NCBI RefSeq assembly: GCF_900103345.1
Contig: NZ_LT629702.1
Span: 2,604,001 to 2,668,000 of the forward strand
Reading direction: 5' to 3'
Length of the DNA: 64,000 nucleotides
From: Pseudomonas azotoformans
GTDB taxonomy: Bacteria > Pseudomonadota > Gammaproteobacteria > Pseudomonadales > Pseudomonadaceae
The notes below the pieces were generated by a model. The model searched no databases. It saw only the letters and a list, made by a program, of their open reading frames with translations, and was not told where the DNA came from. Of the stretch, positions 52,945-61,409 are shown one piece after another. The number at the start of each line of letters is the position of its first letter. Position 1 is the stretch's first letter. Position numbers and translations under genes: made by a program.

Positions 52945-53900
52945 TCGCGCACCGCATGCGGGTCAAAGAAGCTTGGCGGCGCCATGCCGGGGATGTACTG
53001 GTCGGACACAAACATGCGGCAGCGCTCGGCAAACGCCGACACCACCCGCGACAGCTGGGTGTTGCTGGCCGTGGCGTAGCCCAGGCGCATCGGCCGGTGC
53101 GCACCCGCCAGGCGCAAGCGGATGACGCGCTTGCCGTCCTGGGACATATTCGATTTGGGCCGCGCATTCGCGAAGGAATAGCCGATACCGTTGCCGACCA
53201 TGGCGCGCACCGTTTCAAGGTTGGTGGAGCGCATGATGATGTTCGGCGTGGTGCCGGCCTGGATGAACAGGCTGAGGAAATAGTCGCGGCTCCACGGCGT
53301 GTCGAGCAGCACCACCGGGTAGGCCTCCAGGTCCTGCATGCTCACGGCCGGCGAGTTCGCCAGCGGGTGGTACTCGCCCACCATGACGTAGGGCGGCAGT
53401 TGCGCCAGGGGTTGGAAGTCGATGTCCGGACTGGTCACCAGGTCATAGGTCAGGGCGATGTCCAGCTCGCCGCTGCGCAGTTTTTCCAGCAGCTCTTCAT
53501 GGTTGCCCTCGGCTTGCGTCAGCCGTACGCCGGGAAAGGCCCGGCCGAAACCAAATACCAGCTCCGGGGTGATCATCGGCGCCAGCGACTCCAGGCAGCC
53601 CACGCGCAGCGGCCCGCGCACCGTGTTCAAGGACTCCGAGGCGATGGTGTAGAGGTTGGTCATCTGCTCCAGGATCAGCTTGGCTTCCTGCATCACCAGG
53701 CGCCCCACCGCCGTGAGGGAAATGCCCTGGGCGTGATGGCGGATAAACAACTGAATGCCCAGCTCCGCCTCCATATGGGTGATCGCCGCCGAGATCGACG
53801 GCGACGACACATGAATGCGCTCGGCGGCCGCACTGATGCTGCCCGCCTCTCCCGACGCGACGAAATACTCCAGTTGACGCTGAGTAATACGACTGAGCAT
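52911..53900 (-). CDS. LysR regulator of the 46.8-56.4 kb cluster
   Basis: 329 aa. HTH (QLEYFVASGEAGSISAAAER, HVSSPSISAAITHMEAELGI) plus the co-inducer domain (VGCLESLAPMITPELVFGFG, NGIGYSFANARPK). Sits between the minus-strand import/catabolic genes and the plus-strand RidA/dehydroquinase-like genes, so it likely regulates both (inference). Its final ~12 residues (DCRSELAREGR) come from the REPIN. Confidence 0.9.
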   Translation of the reverse strand: MLSRITQRQLEYFVASGEAGSISAAAERIHVSSPSISAAITHMEAELGIQLFIRHHAQGISLTAVGRLVMQEAKLILEQMTNLYTIASESLNTVRGPLRVGCLESLAPMITPELVFGFGRAFPGVRLTQAEGNHEELLEKLRSGELDIALTYDLVTSPDIDFQPLAQLPPYVMVGEYHPLANSPAVSMQDLEAYPVVLLDTPWSRDYFLSLFIQAGTTPNIIMRSTNLETVRAMVGNGIGYSFANARPKSNMSQDGKRVIRLRLAGAHRPMRLGYATASNTQLSRVVSAFAERCRMFVSDQYIPGMAPPSFFDPHAVRDCRSELAREGR

Positions 53901-54082
53901 GACGCCTGCCCCTCAACAATGACTGTGCCGGTGGCGTTGCAGGGTTCGTGCCGGGTCAGGCGCCGGGCGATGAACTGCAGGGGCTTCGGTTTTTCCTAAG
54001 CACTACCCCGCACAAATGCTGGTTTCGCCGCAGCCGGGGCAGTGTGAAGCTGGATCTATCCCGCTTCCCACGAGCTGCCGAT

Positions 54083-54514
54083 ATGCCTACCCACACCCGT
54101 ATCCGCATGTTCAACACCCGGCAGACCTATCCCAACCAGGCGCTGGACAATGACCTGTGCCAGGCCGTGCGCGCTGGCAACACCATTTATGTACGCGGCC
54201 AGATCGGCACCGATTTCGACGGCAACCTGGTCGGCCTCGGCGACCCGCGTGCCCAGGCTGAGCAGGCGATGAAGAACGTCAAGCAACTGCTGGAAGAAGC
54301 CGGTTCGGACCTGTCGCATATCGTGAAGACCACCACCTATCTGATCGACCCGCGCTACCGCGAGCCGGTGTACCAGGAGGTGGGCAAGTGGCTCAAAGGT
54401 GTGTTCCCGATTTCCACTGGGTTGGTGATCGCCGGGCTGGGCCAGCCAGAGTGGTTGATGGAGATCGATGTGATCGCCGTGGTGCCGGACGATTGGGCCG
54501 TATGCACACGCTGA
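54083..54514 (+). CDS. RidA/YjgF family enamine/imine deaminase
   Basis: 143 aa. YVRGQIGTDFDGNLVGLGDP and VKTTTYLIDPRYREPVYQEV follow the family; the usual substrate-carboxylate Arg is in the DPRYREP segment. Hydrolyses reactive enamines/imines to ketones. Starts 182 bases upstream-divergent from the LysR gene and 16 bases before the dehydroquinase-like gene, as one operon. Confidence 0.87.
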   Translation: MPTHTRIRMFNTRQTYPNQALDNDLCQAVRAGNTIYVRGQIGTDFDGNLVGLGDPRAQAEQAMKNVKQLLEEAGSDLSHIVKTTTYLIDPRYREPVYQEVGKWLKGVFPISTGLVIAGLGQPEWLMEIDVIAVVPDDWAVCTR

Positions 54515-54530
54515 TTGCCTGGAGTGCCCC

Positions 54531-54971
54531 ATGACCCATCGTGTGTTTTTCCTCAACGGGCCCAACGCCAACCTGTATGGCCTGGATAAAAACGGCACCT
54601 ACGGCAGCGAAAGCTTCGCCAGCATCGACGCCCGCTGCCAACGCCGCGCCGCCGTGCTGGGCCTGAGGCTGGACTTTCGCCAGAGCAACCATGAAGGCGT
54701 GCTGGTGGACTGGATTCAGGAAGCACGCCTGCAGGCCGACGCCATCGTGATCAATGCCGCCGGGCTCAGCTACAGCTCGGTGCCGATCCTCGATGCGCTG
54801 CTGGCGTTCGACGGCCCGATCATCGAAGCGCACATGAGCAACATCTGGCAGCGTGAAAGCTTCCGGCACCACTCCTACGTGTCCAGGGCCGCCACCGGTG
54901 TGATCGCCGGGTTGGGGGCGCTGGGCTATGAACTGGCCCTGACGGCCGTGGCCGAACTATTAGAGACATAA
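54531..54971 (+). CDS. Type II dehydroquinase-like protein, altered active site
   Basis: 146 aa, family length. Retained: NGPNANLYG, catalytic Tyr in GTYGSESF, Asn in VINAAG, EAHMSN (Glu, His) and FRHHS (Arg). Changed: the lid segment (usually GRREPxxYG, with an essential Arg) is GLDKNGTYG, and the THTS His is SYSS. So the standard 3-dehydroquinate dehydration may be lost or a related substrate used. Not a housekeeping aroQ by context (RidA, dioxygenase and transporter neighbours). Confidence 0.85.
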   Translation: MTHRVFFLNGPNANLYGLDKNGTYGSESFASIDARCQRRAAVLGLRLDFRQSNHEGVLVDWIQEARLQADAIVINAAGLSYSSVPILDALLAFDGPIIEAHMSNIWQRESFRHHSYVSRAATGVIAGLGALGYELALTAVAELLET

Positions 54972-54990
54972 GCCTAAGACAGACGAACTG

Positions 54991-55124
54991 CTGTGGTGAG
55001 CGGGCTTGTCCCGCGTTGGGGCGCGAAGCGGCCCCAAACCTCACAGCGAAGTTTGCCTGAAAGAACGCGATGACTTGATCAGGGCTGCTACGCAGCCCAG
55101 CGCGGGACAAGCCCGCTCACCACA
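54991..55124. repeat. REPIN (GTGAGCGGGCTTGTCCCGC type)
   Basis: Paired inverted REPs, 134 bases; it fills the gap between the dehydroquinase-like and monooxygenase genes. Confidence 0.9.
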
Positions 55125-55154
55125 AACGTTTGACCTATCTTCGGGAACCCGCTC

Positions 55155-56405
55155 ATGTCAGTAGAAAAAATCAACACCCTGGTCGTCGGCGCAGGCCAGG
55201 CCGGCGTCGCCATGAGCGAGCACCTGTCCCTGATGGGCGTGCCCCACCTTGTGCTGGAACGCCACCGCATCGCCGAACGCTGGCGCTCGGAACGCTGGGA
55301 CTCCCTGGTCGCCAACGGTCCGGCCTGGCATGACCGCTTTCCCGGTCTCACCTTCGAAGGCCTTTCGCCGGAAGCCTTCCCGCCGAAAGAGCGCATGGCC
55401 GACTACTTCGAGGCCTACGCAAATAAGTTGCAGGCCCCTGTCCGCACGGGCGTGGAAGTCCAGTCGGTGGAACGCCATGCAGGGCGCCCCGGCTTCAAGG
55501 TCACCACCTCCGCGGGTGTGATCGAAGCCGTCAACGTGGTGGCCGCGACCGGCCCGTTCCAACGCCCCTCAATCCCGAACATCGTCCCCGCCAGCGCAGC
55601 GCTGCACCAACTGCATTCCTCTGCCTACAAGAACCCCGGCCAACTGCCCGAAGGCGCCGTGCTGGTGGTCGGCGCCGGTGCCTCCGGCTCGCAGATCGCC
55701 GAAGAACTGCAAAAGGCAGGCAAGACCGTGTACCTCTCGGTCGGCGAACACTACCGCCCGCCCCGCGCCTATCGTGGCCGTGACTATTGCTGGTGGCTGG
55801 GTGCACTGGGCTTGTGGGATGAAGTGAAAATCCAGCCGAAGAAAAAACACGTGGCGTTCGCGGTGAGTGGCTATGAAGGCGGCAAGACGGTGGACTTTCG
55901 CCGACTGGCCCACCAGGGGATTCAGTTGGTGGGTGTCACCCAGGACTGGGTGGAGGGCGTCATGACGTTTCAACCGGGGTTGGCCGAGAACGTGGCTGAA
56001 GGCGACCGCGCTTACTTTGACGTACTGCGCGATGCGGATGCGTATATCGAGGCCAATGGCTTGCCGTTTCCGCTGGAGCCACAGGCCTGGGAATTGTTGC
56101 CCGATCCAGAGTGTTTGGTGAATCCGATGTTGAACCTGGATCTGGCTGAAGCAGGCGTGACCACAATCCTTTGGGCTACTGGCTTTACCTTCGATTTCAG
56201 CTGGTTGAAGGTGGATGCTTTCGACGAGAAGGGCGAACCGTTCCACAAGCGCGGAATCTCGGCGCAGAGCGGGATTTACTTCCTGGGCCTGCCGAATCTG
56301 GTGAATCGCGCGTCGTCGTTTATCTATGGGGTTTGGCACGATGCGAAGTACGTGGCGGACCATATCGTGTTGCAGAACGCGTACATGGCGTACGACAAGT
56401 CCTAA
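55155..56405 (+). CDS. Flavin-containing monooxygenase-like oxidoreductase
   Basis: 416 aa. FAD motif LVVGAGQAGVAMSEHL, a middle NAD(P) motif VLVVGAGASGSQIAEEL, and the C-terminal ATGFTFDFSWL that closes the FAD site. The fingerprint FxGxxxHxxx(Y/F) region (LHSSAYKN) is present in altered form. Class B FMO/NAD(P)-binding family; substrate unknown. Near the LysR/RidA cluster, but a REPIN separates it. Confidence 0.88.
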   Translation: MSVEKINTLVVGAGQAGVAMSEHLSLMGVPHLVLERHRIAERWRSERWDSLVANGPAWHDRFPGLTFEGLSPEAFPPKERMADYFEAYANKLQAPVRTGVEVQSVERHAGRPGFKVTTSAGVIEAVNVVAATGPFQRPSIPNIVPASAALHQLHSSAYKNPGQLPEGAVLVVGAGASGSQIAEELQKAGKTVYLSVGEHYRPPRAYRGRDYCWWLGALGLWDEVKIQPKKKHVAFAVSGYEGGKTVDFRRLAHQGIQLVGVTQDWVEGVMTFQPGLAENVAEGDRAYFDVLRDADAYIEANGLPFPLEPQAWELLPDPECLVNPMLNLDLAEAGVTTILWATGFTFDFSWLKVDAFDEKGEPFHKRGISAQSGIYFLGLPNLVNRASSFIYGVWHDAKYVADHIVLQNAYMAYDKS

Positions 56406-56433
56406 TCCTGCCGGGACGAAAGGCGCGAGCCTT

Positions 56434-56726
56434 GCCCGGTTGCCTACGCTTGCGTCAGAATCCGCCGGCTTGTGCGCTTGGGTGGGTGTCTCTAACGTGG
56501 TTCGGTCGCTGAACACTCAGTGATCGGGTTTAGTAGCCCGAGTGACAACATAAAGTGCATGAGCCTCATCGATCAGATGTTCTTGTCTGTGCTTGATGGT
56601 GGCTGTGCGCAGGGCGTCCTCGGGCGCGCCGGCTTTGTGTGTTTCCCCGGTCTACTACCTGCGTACAGCTGCCACCCTCTCGTTTAGTAGCGAAAAGGTG
56701 GTGGCCCTAAAACAGGTACAACACAC
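56434..56726 (+). ncRNA. Structured leader RNA, C4-antisense-like, copy 2
   Basis: Paralogue of the 16755 leader: TTGCCTACGC/GTCAGAATCCGCCGGCTTG block, hairpin CGGGTTTAGTAGCCCG (loop 56529-56536), stem GGTGGCTGTGCGCAGG (56598-56613) with CCTGCGTACAGCTGCC (56658-56673), strand CTACTA (56652-56657) and the final TTTAGTAG hairpin (56683-56690, CCACC/GGTGG arms). Bases that differ between copies mostly lie in loops or keep pairing (C-G to U-G in the CAGAC stem). Confidence 0.7.
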
Positions 56727-56924
56727 ATGTTCAAAGTCACGCCCAACCCCTTGATCGTCAACAGCTACGAAACCTTTTCCTCGGTGAGCGCCTTGCTGCT
56801 CGACCTGTCGGAGGCGTTGACGGGAAAACAGCGGGATGTGGCGCTGGCCATTCACCAGTTAAGTGAGTTGGGGGTTTTGTTGGTGGACAAGCTGATGGAG
56901 CGCGAAGCTGATCAAGGTCTTTGA
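56727..56924 (+). CDS. Small DUF6124/DUF3077-like protein, copy 2
   Basis: 65 aa. MFKVTPNPLIVNSYETFSSV, then VALAIHQLSELGVLLVDKLM. It shares the core with the gene at 17062 and keeps the family's typical MFKVTPNP start, but is shorter than common members (~100 aa). Directly after the structured leader. Function unknown. Confidence 0.78.
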   Translation: MFKVTPNPLIVNSYETFSSVSALLLDLSEALTGKQRDVALAIHQLSELGVLLVDKLMEREADQGL

Positions 56925-56974
56925 GAAACCGGCCATCTCCGGCTGATACCGTCCCATAAGGACGAACACTGCAA

Positions 56975-56998
56975 CTGTGGCGAGCGGGCTCGCCACAG
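56975..56998. repeat. REP half-site
   Basis: CTGTGGCGAGCGGGCTCGCCACAG, a 10-bp-arm palindrome preceded by GAACACTGCAA, as at 3823 and 6588. Confidence 0.75.
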
Positions 56999-57038
56999 AA
57001 TACTTATCGCCAGTTTTACCTAAAGGCCTTGCGTGCTT

Positions 57039-57545
57039 TCAGCCACGCTTGGGCAGCTTCCAATTCGGCCGAATAAAGTGGCAGGTATAGCCATTGGGAA
57101 TCCGCTCCAGATAATCCTGATGCTCCGGCTCCGCCTCCCAAAACGGCCCCGCCGGTTCGATCTCGGTTACCACGCGGCCTGGCCACAGCTTCGATGCATC
57201 CACATCCGCCGCCGTATCCTCGGCCACAGCCCGCTGCTGATCACTCAGGTAATAAATCGCCGAGCGATAACTCGGCCCCAGGTCATTGCCCTGCCGGTTA
57301 GGCGTGCTCGGGTCATGGATCTGGAAAAAGAACTCCAGAATCTGCCGGTAGCTGATCACCGCCGGGTCGAACACGATTTCAATCGCTTCGGCATGGTTGC
57401 CGTGGTTGCGGTAGGTGGCATTCGCCACGTCGCCGCCGGTGTAGCCGACGCGGGTGTGCAGCACGCCGGGGTAGCGGCGCAACAGGTCCTGCATGCCCCA
57501 GAAGCAACCGCCGGCGAGGATGGCGGTTTCGGTTGAGTTGGTCAT
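57039..57545 (-). CDS. msrA: Peptide-methionine (S)-S-oxide reductase MsrA
   Basis: 168 aa. Catalytic [10 protein letters not shown] (Cys, Phe, Trp), [27 protein letters not shown] and the Asp/Glu/Tyr of the site in the middle part. C-terminal [12 protein letters not shown] holds an additional Cys that could act as resolving. Cytosolic repair of oxidised methionine. AAGGG 9 bases before ATG. Confidence 0.95.
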   Translation of the reverse strand: MTNSTETAILAGGCFWGMQDLLRRYPGVLHTRVGYTGGDVANATYRNHGNHAEAIEIVFDPAVISYRQILEFFFQIHDPSTPNRQGNDLGPSYRSAIYYLSDQQRAVAEDTAADVDASKLWPGRVVTEIEPAGPFWEAEPEHQDYLERIPNGYTCHFIRPNWKLPKRG

Positions 57546-57639
57546 GGTCTGCCCTTGCGTTCAGTGGATACCCGCCTAGTTATGGGGCCGTGTTGGCCAA
57601 TAGCAAGATTCACGGTTTGTTACGCAGTGCGCCGGGAGC

Positions 57640-58986
57640 TCAGGGTTTGAAATTTTTCATCAATTTGAACAGGTGGCCGGGCCAGATCCAGCGTGACTGG
57701 GGCGGGTCGCGAGTCTCACCGAGAGCGTCCAGAAAGGTTTTGTTGGGCGCATCACCGTCAGGCCCATTCACGTTTGGACGCGGGAGAATTGGATCGCTTG
57801 GCGGGTCCTCCGGCTTATAGACCCGATGGGTGACTGCATCCAGCACGTAACCGGAGGCCTTGCCGTACTCAGTGAGGCTCCAGACACCGTCGATGACTTG
57901 GGAGACTGCCTTTGAGGGTGGAAGTTTGATGTCCTTGTGCGTGGTGGTGACGATATGGTCCGCAGTTTTGGCGTGTTTGAAGGTGGCGTACTCGCTGCCG
58001 AGTGGAGGTTGATCCGCGCCCTCGTCGGAAAATTTTTTCACCATTCGCTCCAGGAACGGTATGCCGCCAAAGTGGGTGTACACCCCGATGCCCGGATCCA
58101 GGATGTGCTTCACAAAACCCGGGTCAACACGGCTGTTGCCGAGCGCTGAACTGGACAGTATCCGTGAAGCGATGGCGGCGTCCTCCGGCTTGAAATCGAA
58201 CGTCGTCCAATACTCATCGACGTAATAGCCATTATTGCTAATGAGTTGGCGACCGTCGCTGAAATAACGATAGTCAGCGAGTGCATAAACCAATCGGTCG
58301 ACGTGACGTAGATCCGCACCTTCTGAATGTGCATAAGCGTACATATCCGAGATCAAGGCACGGTCATCGAGGGTGAGAAAGTCGTTGCGATTTTGAGTGC
58401 CGTTTTCAAAGGTCGCGGGTGGAAGGGCAACGGGTGGTTCGCCATTGTGAAACATGCGCGAAATGAAGGTCTCACGACCGTTAATGGGGACCGGCGTGGG
58501 ATTAGAAGCGCCTGAAGGCGCCATCGACTGGACGGTTTCCCACGCCGCGCGTCGCTCGTTGACCGTGAAGGCGCCGCCGTTGTCGCGGGCGATCAGGTTG
58601 AGTTGATCTCGCCCGAGTCCCTTGAAGGGGTTGCTGTCATGACCGTTGAGGAAACCGGTCGCTTGTCGCGCACGGGCCAGGAGTTCTGGGTCATTGGCCG
58701 TTGGAGTCTCTGCGTCGTGTTGTGCCTTGTTGGCGAAATACTGTTCGTCGGTGATGGGTTCTAGGGAGTCGGCGTTCTTTTGGCCAACGGGTGTCTCCGC
58801 CCGCTGTGCCGCATCACTCAGTTGACGCGCCAGGATTGAGACGGTGGTGGTGCCGGCATTACGTGTAGAGAGGGGGGCATCAGCCTGGGCGTTGTCAGGC
58901 GAGACTGTTGACGGAATAACAATGCCGCCGGATTCATTCGTCACGCGACTGTTAGACGAGGAGGTATTAGGGCTGATAGTGATCAT
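57640..58986 (-). CDS. Unknown 448-aa protein with disordered N-terminus
   Basis: No signal peptide. The first ~55 residues are Ser/Thr/Asn-rich (MITISPNTSSSNSRVTNESG), then ILARQLSDAAQRAE and a globular part with LLARARQATGFLNGHDSNPF, RVDPGFVKHILDPGIGVYTH and VVTTTHKDIKLPPS. The head is like those of type III-secreted or other specialised effectors, but no secretion gene is near. AAGGTG ribosome site. I do not recognise a domain. Confidence 0.78.
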   Translation of the reverse strand: MITISPNTSSSNSRVTNESGGIVIPSTVSPDNAQADAPLSTRNAGTTTVSILARQLSDAAQRAETPVGQKNADSLEPITDEQYFANKAQHDAETPTANDPELLARARQATGFLNGHDSNPFKGLGRDQLNLIARDNGGAFTVNERRAAWETVQSMAPSGASNPTPVPINGRETFISRMFHNGEPPVALPPATFENGTQNRNDFLTLDDRALISDMYAYAHSEGADLRHVDRLVYALADYRYFSDGRQLISNNGYYVDEYWTTFDFKPEDAAIASRILSSSALGNSRVDPGFVKHILDPGIGVYTHFGGIPFLERMVKKFSDEGADQPPLGSEYATFKHAKTADHIVTTTHKDIKLPPSKAVSQVIDGVWSLTEYGKASGYVLDAVTHRVYKPEDPPSDPILPRPNVNGPDGDAPNKTFLDALGETRDPPQSRWIWPGHLFKLMKNFKP

Positions 58987-59048
58987 TAGTATTCACCTTG
59001 CGTTAGGCATGTGAATGGTCATGTAAAAGCTTCTTACCTATCCAAATA

Positions 59049-59071
59049 CCCGCAGCCAAATTGGCTGCGGG
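59049..59071. terminator. Terminator-like hairpin after the pilin-like pseudogene
   Basis: CCCGCAGCC-AAATT-GGCTGCGGG, 9-bp GC stem, 13 bases past the pseudogene's ancestral stop; the minus-strand tail is only weakly T-rich. Confidence 0.6.
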
Positions 59072-59083
59072 CATCACACCACA

Positions 59084-59572
59084 CTAATAGCTATATTTAA
59101 TTGTCACAGAATAAACGCCGGCAGGACGAGCGTAAGGTGGAGTGCCGCCCAATACCGTATGAAAAATCGTAAATTTTGAACCATGACCGAATGACTGATT
59201 GTTAAAATCCATCAGCACACCCGAAGAACTCGGAAAGATATCACGACAATCTTTTTCAGCACTGAAGGAGCGAAAGTAACACAGCTCAACCTTCTCACTC
59301 AGTGTCCCAGGCTAGTACGTTGTACTCCACCGAATTTCTGATATCTGCTTGGGGTCTTGGAGTGTTCCTGAGGGAATATCCGCAGCCAGCACACTAAAGT
59401 TTGCGAATTCACGACTCGGCACAGTATTAGAATTGGACAGTACCAATACGGGAGTTGGTGCCACCGTTTTAGTAAAGACGCCCTCCGCCGCCAACACGGC
59501 ATTTTTTGTAAAAATAGTTAAAACAACACCCACAGCAAGCCAAACCTTACTAATGCTTTTCGAGCTCTTCAT
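59084..59572 (-). pseudogene. Secreted pilin-like protein interrupted by an amber codon
   Basis: Start ATG 59572 (AGGGTGAAG in front). Signal peptide about residues 1-28 (VWLAVGVVLTIFTKNAVLAA). The frame reads to STTY, TAG (59312-59314), then continues without a shift: PGTLSEKVELCYFRSFSAEK, then KFTIFHTVLGGT and VYSVTIKYSY before the natural stop at 59084. 162 codons in all. The C-terminal strand pattern looks like a fimbrial subunit or other small beta-sandwich. The region is distinctly AT-rich, suggesting foreign origin. Confidence 0.75.
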
Positions 59573-59816
59573 AATCTTCACCCTAGTTCACAAACTAATA
59601 CCTGAGGTTCCAATCATTCCAGCAGTAGGAATCACACCACTACCCTTGCACGATTTTTCAATTCAAGTAAGGCACTCGCTTCCTAAAAACATGAAGTCCT
59701 TATCTGTAATACTTACAAGTAGGACTTTGTCAGCAACTTCCTAGTCCCGCCGCCCCTCTATTAAAAACCCCTGTTTCAAGGCATGATGCCGCCCTCACAT
59801 CAAGGACGATAAAACC

Positions 59817-60851
59817 GTGAAAACCACCCTCACCGTGCTGCTGTTGATTGGCTTGGCGATGCCTGCATTCGCCGACACCACGCCCATCGGCTTCAAGAGC
59901 ATCAACGTCCCTGATGCACAACGCCCGCTGCAAATGGTGGTCTGGTACCCCGCCGCCACCACCGCTAATCCTGAGTTGATCCGCGATGACGCCGTGTTCT
60001 TCGGTGCCTTGGCGGTGCCCGATGCGCCGGCAGCGAGCGGCGAGCATCCGTTGGTGGTGCTTTCCCACGGCTACGGCGGCAACTGGGGCAACCAGGTGTG
60101 GCTGGCCAGCGCCCTGGCCCATCAGGGCTACATCGTGGCGGCGGTCAACCATCCCGGCACCACCAGCAAGGATCGCAGCCCCCAGGCTGCTGCGCAGTTA
60201 TGGCAACGACCCAGAGACCTGAGCCGGGCCATCGATACGGTGATCGCCCAGCCGACGCAGTTCGGCACCGTGGCAAACAACCGTATCGCCGTGGTGGGCC
60301 ACTCCATCGGTGGCTGGACCGCCATGGAAATCGCCGGCGCGCGTTTCGACCCGGACCTCTTCGCCCGCGATTGCAACGCCCATCCCAAGTTGGGCGGCTG
60401 CATCGGCTACCAGCAGATCAAGCCCGCCGCGACCCCGGCGGCGAAGGCCCAACTGGCCGCTGACCTGCGCGACCCACGCGTCGGCGCCGTGGTGACCCTG
60501 GACCTGGGCCTGTCGCGCGGCTTCACCGACGCCAGCCTGGCCGCCCTGCCGGTGCCGGCGCTGGTGATTGCGGGGGGTGTACCAACGGAAGATATGGACC
60601 CCAACCTGGAGTCCGCCGACATGGTCAGGCGCATGCCCAAAGCCTCGACCCAGTACGTGGAAATCCGCGATGCCACGCACTTCAGCTTCATGTCGATCTG
60701 CAAGCCGGGCGGCATGGCGTTGATCGAAGAAGACTCGCCGGGCGACGGCATGATCTGCCGCGATGGTGAGGGGGCTCGACCACGGGCAGCGATCCAGCAC
60801 CAGGTGGTAGAACGCATGGCTGCGTTCCTGCGGCAATCGTTCCGCCATTGA
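59817..60851 (+). CDS. Exported alpha/beta hydrolase (dienelactone-hydrolase-like)
   Basis: 344 aa. Signal peptide (residues 1-19, ending AFA-D). Nucleophile elbow VVGHSIGGWTAMEI, oxyanion region LVVLSHGYGGNWGN, and late His (IRDATHFSFMSIC). Several Cys in the mature chain may bond in the periplasm. GTG start with AAGGA upstream. Ester or lactone hydrolysis; substrate unknown. Confidence 0.87.
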   Translation: MKTTLTVLLLIGLAMPAFADTTPIGFKSINVPDAQRPLQMVVWYPAATTANPELIRDDAVFFGALAVPDAPAASGEHPLVVLSHGYGGNWGNQVWLASALAHQGYIVAAVNHPGTTSKDRSPQAAAQLWQRPRDLSRAIDTVIAQPTQFGTVANNRIAVVGHSIGGWTAMEIAGARFDPDLFARDCNAHPKLGGCIGYQQIKPAATPAAKAQLAADLRDPRVGAVVTLDLGLSRGFTDASLAALPVPALVIAGGVPTEDMDPNLESADMVRRMPKASTQYVEIRDATHFSFMSICKPGGMALIEEDSPGDGMICRDGEGARPRAAIQHQVVERMAAFLRQSFRH

Positions 60852-60890
60852 TCAAAGACACGACCCCTTGACTGACCGACGGAGCGCAAC

Positions 60891-61409
60891 ATGCAAGAAA
60901 GCAAAAACCTCAGAGGGCTACGCGGCTGGCTCATACTGATTGGCATCGGCCTGATCGTATCGTTCGCCCGCATGACCTACGCCCTGCTCGCGGTGTATTA
61001 CCCGCTGTTCACCGACGGCACCTTCACTGCCCTGAGCACGCCCGGGACGACGTTGTATAACCCGCTGTGGGCGCCGATCCTGATTTCGGAAGCGCTCATC
61101 AGCTCACTATTTGCCGCCACCTACACGTACCTCATTTACCTGTTCATCACCGAGCACTACCGGTTCCCCAAGGTTTACATCGCCACGGTGCTGGTGTCGG
61201 CGGTCTTTATTCCGCTGGATGCCTGGGTGTGCTCCCTTGTGTTGGTAGATGAGCCCATCTTCGACGCCAGTACCACGAAAGAACTGGCGCGGACGTTGAT
61301 CACCTTGTTTGTCTGGGTGCCCTACATGCTGGTATCCAAACGGGTCAAGGCAACGTTTGTGATGCACAGGCCAGAACCTGCGGACGCTCGCAGCGCCGTC
61401 ACCCTTTGA
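60891..61409 (+). CDS. DUF2569 membrane protein
   Basis: 172 aa, four hydrophobic helices. LRGWLILIGIGLIVSFARM opening and a TLITLFVWVPYMLVSKRVKATF ending (split by family) mark DUF2569. Function unknown. Its stop overlaps the start of the MocR gene (TTGA), so the two are translationally coupled. Confidence 0.87.
   Translation: MQESKNLRGLRGWLILIGIGLIVSFARMTYALLAVYYPLFTDGTFTALSTPGTTLYNPLWAPILISEALISSLFAATYTYLIYLFITEHYRFPKVYIATVLVSAVFIPLDAWVCSLVLVDEPIFDASTTKELARTLITLFVWVPYMLVSKRVKATFVMHRPEPADARSAVTL

Noticed and set aside
54531..54971. Housekeeping aroQ
   Set aside because: Lid Arg and THTS His are missing and the neighbours are not shikimate-pathway genes.
59349..59744. 131-codon plus-strand frame
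   Set aside because: Lies opposite the pilin-like pseudogene, whose signal peptide and strand pattern are far more convincing.
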